Assembly: GCF_000001735.4 (NCBI RefSeq)
Contig: NC_003076.8
Location: forward strand, 24,927,835-24,991,834
DNA: 64,000 nucleotides
Reading direction: 5' to 3'
From: Arabidopsis thaliana
Lineage: Eukaryota > Streptophyta > Magnoliopsida > Brassicales > Brassicaceae
Both the position numbers and the translations under genes were made by a program. Positions 60,622-64,000 of this stretch are shown one piece after another. Within the stretch, counting starts at the first letter, position 1; each line of letters opens with the position of its first letter. The notes under the pieces were generated by a model that was given only the letters and a program-made list of their open reading frames with translations, did not search any database and had not been told where the DNA came from.

Positions 60622-62175
60622 TCATCTCCATTTGTACCATTTCTCTTGCTCCTTGAATCTCCTAAAAACTCCATCTATCGCCACATCAAAAGCGTCTTTG
60701 AAAGTCTCTAACCCATTCGGAGACTTAGCGTAAACCAAATTCGGTATCAAATCAATCACTCTTTCTCTCATCTTCCTCACATCTTCTTTGCTATACCGTT
60801 CCAACACTTCCTTTATAGACGTCGTGCCGTTTGTTACCTCGTTCCGGTCTATAAAAACCGAATAACTATCCGGTTTATCCGGTAAAAACCACTGATACTG
60901 CATGTAAGCGCTTCGTCTCCAAAAGAAAACCGGAATCGAACCGGCCAACATACAATCAAATATCGACCGGCGTGTGAAGCTATCTCCTCGTGGCTGGAGA
61001 CAAAAATCAGACCCGAGAAACGTCTCCAAAATCGCCGACGAACCATTCGAGCATTTCCCGACGGTACAATCCACCGTCCGACACTTCCCACGCGATTCCT
61101 CACAGTGACGGAGAAGCAATCCTCTAAAATCATTCACAATCCCGGCGCGTGGAGCTCCAGCGAAACAGAACAACGTCTCACGACGTCGATTCCGAACAAA
61201 ATCTTGCCAATTCACGACGTCGGAGTCCGATCTAGGGTGGAATCCGGTAGGGTACGGTACACCGACGTCAAAATGATCCCAAGAGTTACGCTCAATAAGG
61301 AGGCGCGTGATGTTACGCATACCAGGGATATAAATACAGTTAGATCCCCAATCTTCGTCTTTAGACCTGCGAAAATCCCATGTGATGCGTCCCATAGTAA
61401 TGAAATGATCCCAACCGTTGGATCTATTCCAATAAGGTTGATTTTTGACCCACTGTGTCATCATCTTACAATGACGGTCACGATCAGCCGCTGCGTAATT
61501 TGACCATAAATATTGACCAACTGCGAGTCCAGCGTAGAACGGTATATAAAACGCCGTAGCTGATTCCGGATCCAAAGTCCGACACCGGTGGTTTAAAATC
61601 CGGTTATGGAAAATAATTTCGGTTACGAATTGGTCAGTCCAAAACCATGATTGAACCAAATCTTTAGGGATCACGTTGCTTAACGACGTCGCTTCTTGAC
61701 CAAACCCGTCGTTAGAAAGTGCGTCGCAGCGAGAGCTCCATGGATTGAGATTATCACACTGTTGTAGAATCACTTCGTTGAAGATCTTTGGCATGTCGTA
61801 GACGAAGACTCGACCTGAATCGCATCGTTCGTCAGATGAGGAGGATGAGAGAGGGGGATTGGAAGAGGCGGCAGAAATGACGGTGGTTGTGACGGTGGTG
61901 GTGACGACGGCGGCGGGAGAAGGGAAGTTTTCGGGGATGTGACGGTGAGGAAAAGGGATGGATCGGAGAGTGAGGAAGAGGATCAGTTGGAGAGATAGAA
62001 GAGAGAGGATCAGCCATGTGCAGTGGCTACGAGAAGCGGCGATGTAGGAAGAGCGGTTTCCGACCGAGTGAAGCGAGTTAAATGAGTTCTTACGATCAAT
62101 GGAGGTGGTGGAGTCTGGGGTTCTGGATTTTTTGAGGAGATGTTCAGGACTGGAAGGATTTGAGACAGGAAGCAT
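60622..62175 (-). CDS. XLT2: Xyloglucan galactosyltransferase XLT2 (GT47, exostosin-like)
   Basis: Intronless gene, 517 residues. Type II Golgi membrane topology: basic cytosolic N-terminus (SFNSLHSVGNRSSYIAASRS), one membrane helix at 53-70 (TWLILSLLSLQLILFLTL), a Ser/Thr/Pro stem, then the exostosin catalytic domain. Family motifs include CDSGRVFVYDMPKIFNEVIL, AFYIPFYAGLAVGQYLW, NGWDHFITMGRITWDFRR, RRETLFCFAGAPRAG and DSFTRRSIFDCMLAGSIPVF. Length and position agree with XLT2/GT18 (At5g62220), which adds galactose to the second xylose of the xyloglucan repeat and works beside MUR3, which uses the third. The cell-wall pathway is in the Golgi lumen. GT47 group A members differ mainly in position specificity, so the exact acceptor rests on locus identity. 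Confidence 0.94.
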   Translation of the reverse strand: MLPVSNPSSPEHLLKKSRTPDSTTSIDRKNSFNSLHSVGNRSSYIAASRSHCTWLILSLLSLQLILFLTLRSIPFPHRHIPENFPSPAAVVTTTVTTTVISAASSNPPLSSSSSDERCDSGRVFVYDMPKIFNEVILQQCDNLNPWSSRCDALSNDGFGQEATSLSNVIPKDLVQSWFWTDQFVTEIIFHNRILNHRCRTLDPESATAFYIPFYAGLAVGQYLWSNYAAADRDRHCKMMTQWVKNQPYWNRSNGWDHFITMGRITWDFRRSKDEDWGSNCIYIPGMRNITRLLIERNSWDHFDVGVPYPTGFHPRSDSDVVNWQDFVRNRRRETLFCFAGAPRAGIVNDFRGLLLRHCEESRGKCRTVDCTVGKCSNGSSAILETFLGSDFCLQPRGDSFTRRSIFDCMLAGSIPVFFWRRSAYMQYQWFLPDKPDSYSVFIDRNEVTNGTTSIKEVLERYSKEDVRKMRERVIDLIPNLVYAKSPNGLETFKDAFDVAIDGVFRRFKEQEKWYKWR

Positions 62176-64000
62176 AGTTTATAATTAGCTGAAAATGAGA
62201 TTAGAATCCGTCGCCGGGAATTATGGGTCCGTTACGACGACGGAGCTAAAATCTCCGGGGAAAAAGAAAATGAGCGTTTTGGGTAGTTGTGTTCTTGTGT
62301 GGTTCTCGTTGAAGGCGTAAAGCTAACTCTGTGAGAGAGAGAGAACTTAAGAGTGCTCGAGAAACGGGGAGATTCTGTTTCTTTTTCTTTTTTTTTATTT
62401 ACAAAAAATGAAACTATATTTATTTGCTTTTTCTTACCAAACTATTTATGGAAAGTTTACGGTTTTGTCCCCTTAACTATTTTAGATTTCGAAAATTAGC
62501 CGTAATATTAGTGATTTACACTAGATTTTTTTATATTATAGTTAAATTTGTCCCCTCAACTATTTTAATTAAACGAATTTCATTGTAGTTAATCAAATAT
62601 ACGTGATGCACAGTAGAAAATAAAAGGAATTAACAAAAGATAAATCTGTTTTCAACTACAATTTTTGTGGACTAAAAAATCGGTTTCAAAATTTTCGGAG
62701 TCAAATAGCACATGCTGAAACTTTGGGAACGTTACATAAAGTTTAATAAGATAGAGGTCCTGATTTTTTAATTGTTCTCAAGGCGTTGGAGACATTACGG
62801 AGTGGAAAGAAACGGACACGTGCCTGTGGCATTGACCGTCTGTGCCGGCAACCGACAAGGGAAGACCACAGCAGCCGGTGAAGAGTGAACACTTGGAAGT
62901 TAGTGTAATTGACAACGTGTCTTTGTAGAAACAGAAACTATTATTCTAGATTATTTTTTCCACCAGAGTTTGTGTCAGAAACTAACTAGTATTATTTGCA
63001 TATCAATCACGATTTCTATCCAATATCTGGGAAAAGGAAATAATATCACATTAGAATCATTGATTTTAAAGATTGCTTAAAATTTAGATACAATCACCGG
63101 ATTTTAGTGTAATCATATGGTCAGTGATCGTAGAAATTAGGAAAGTTGTTCAATAAATATAAGCGTTACAAACTTGGGAAAAGAGCAAAAAAAACCTAGG
63201 AAATGGAAAGAAGAAGATCGTGCATATGGGGCAAGTGGCAAAATCAAGGGTCATAAATTTATTAACGGACTACAAAGACGGGGATGGCACCGAAACGGTG
63301 ACGTTTACGTGTAGTTGACAGATTAGAGTGAACTGTGTTCGATGTTGAAAGAACTTAAGTAAGCGCCATGTGAGTTTTGTGGCCATGCCTCTTTAATCCA
63401 CGAGTCATGCCGCATGACGTGTCACATTCTCCAAGTTTTTGCCGACAAAATTTGTTTTATTCATGACCTATGTCATAACCGCAGAAAACCGGATATATTG
63501 AGACTAATTTTGGTTTGATCGGTTTGTGTTCAGTCTGATTTGATTATAAATTAGCCCAACTACCCAAGCACAGAGTGAACTCTAACTTGATTCGGTTCGA
63601 TACTGGAGTCTGGACCATCTTTAGTGGCAAGCATATCAACTGTAATGACATTGAATTTTAATCGAAGAGTTCGTTGGAATAATAACTAAGTTAGTAACAA
63701 CTCACAACAAGCGTTAATTTTATGGGTCAAAGTCTATGAGTAGTTTATTATTGATTTGTCGGTCAAGCTTTCACGAAAGTGAAGACTAGTATTAAAGTTA
63801 ATTATAGAGTTTAGAAAAATAGATAGTGCCATAGTGGTATGTGATAATTAACAAAACTAGAGAAAACTAAAATATTAATGTAGCGTTATGGTACACTAGG
63901 TCACTCACTACCCCTTTTTCTTAATTAATGGTCAAATCACTACTTATTCATTGATTATAAATAGGAAAGAGCATATCGCCTAAACTTTTTTGGTTCTGAT
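62176..64000. other. Intergenic right end of the window
   Basis: XLT2 leader (CT/GA-rich, about 62,180-62,400), then AT-rich DNA with no supported gene. The next gene is expected beyond the window. Confidence 0.45.

Overview
The window is nuclear DNA of a crucifer. Gene order and the recognisable proteins match Arabidopsis thaliana chromosome 5, long arm, roughly the At5g6206x to At5g62220 interval. Locus names come from recall of the families and gene order, not from a search. The DNA is AT-rich, genes are compact, introns follow GT-AG, and intergenic spacers are 0.5-4.7 kb. I placed exons by hand from GT/AG borders, reading phase and family conservation. For most multi-exon genes the phases close exactly and give the protein length I remember for the family member.

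Layout. 1-988: 3' part of a damaged F-box gene. 1.4 kb: secreted lipid-transfer-like protein (+). 2.2-4.6 kb: IQD23 (-). 6.3 kb: anther-type lipid-transfer-like protein (-). 7.4-10.7 kb: SEUSS-like co-regulator SLK2 (-). 12.6-13.9 kb: co-chaperone BAG2 (+). 14.5-20.4 kb: a type-B response-regulator-like locus (-), with a truncated receiver (ARR23-like), a GARP DNA-binding domain, a large Asn/Ser/Gly-rich exon and an array of small duplicated exons. 22.9-25.1 kb: PER1-like membrane protein (-). 26.7-27.5 kb: uncharacterised, probably plastid protein (-). 30.5 kb: small secreted LysM protein (+). 32.3-33.4 kb: ZIP12 metal transporter (+). 34.6-34.8 kb: MIR399c with phosphate-starvation (P1BS) sites upstream (+). 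37.2-40.6 kb: MADS-box AGL42 (+). 43.1-43.4 kb: a small non-autonomous DNA transposon. 45.3-47.6 kb: TRM25-like cytoskeletal protein (-). 51.0-52.0 kb: carboxylesterase CXE20 (-). 52.7-56.0 kb: DEAD-box helicase PRH75/RH7 (-). 56.6-59.6 kb: two tandem ATS3-like PLAT genes (-). 60.6-62.2 kb: xyloglucan galactosyltransferase XLT2 (-).

These are independent eukaryotic genes, with no operons. The clear local relationships are the tandem ATS3 pair, the apparently split type-B response regulator, and nutrient genes (ZIP12, MIR399c) lying side by side, probably by chance.

The least ordinary structure is the 3' half of the response-regulator-like locus. Eleven small exons, all phase 0-0, belong to three repeated families and were copied together with their introns. 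They encode an expanding acidic/Asn-rich tail. Other points of interest are a duplicated P1BS module upstream of MIR399c, an LTR-like fragment in AGL42 intron 2, a 307-bp element with perfect 15-bp inverted ends, and the two independent lesions in the F-box gene.
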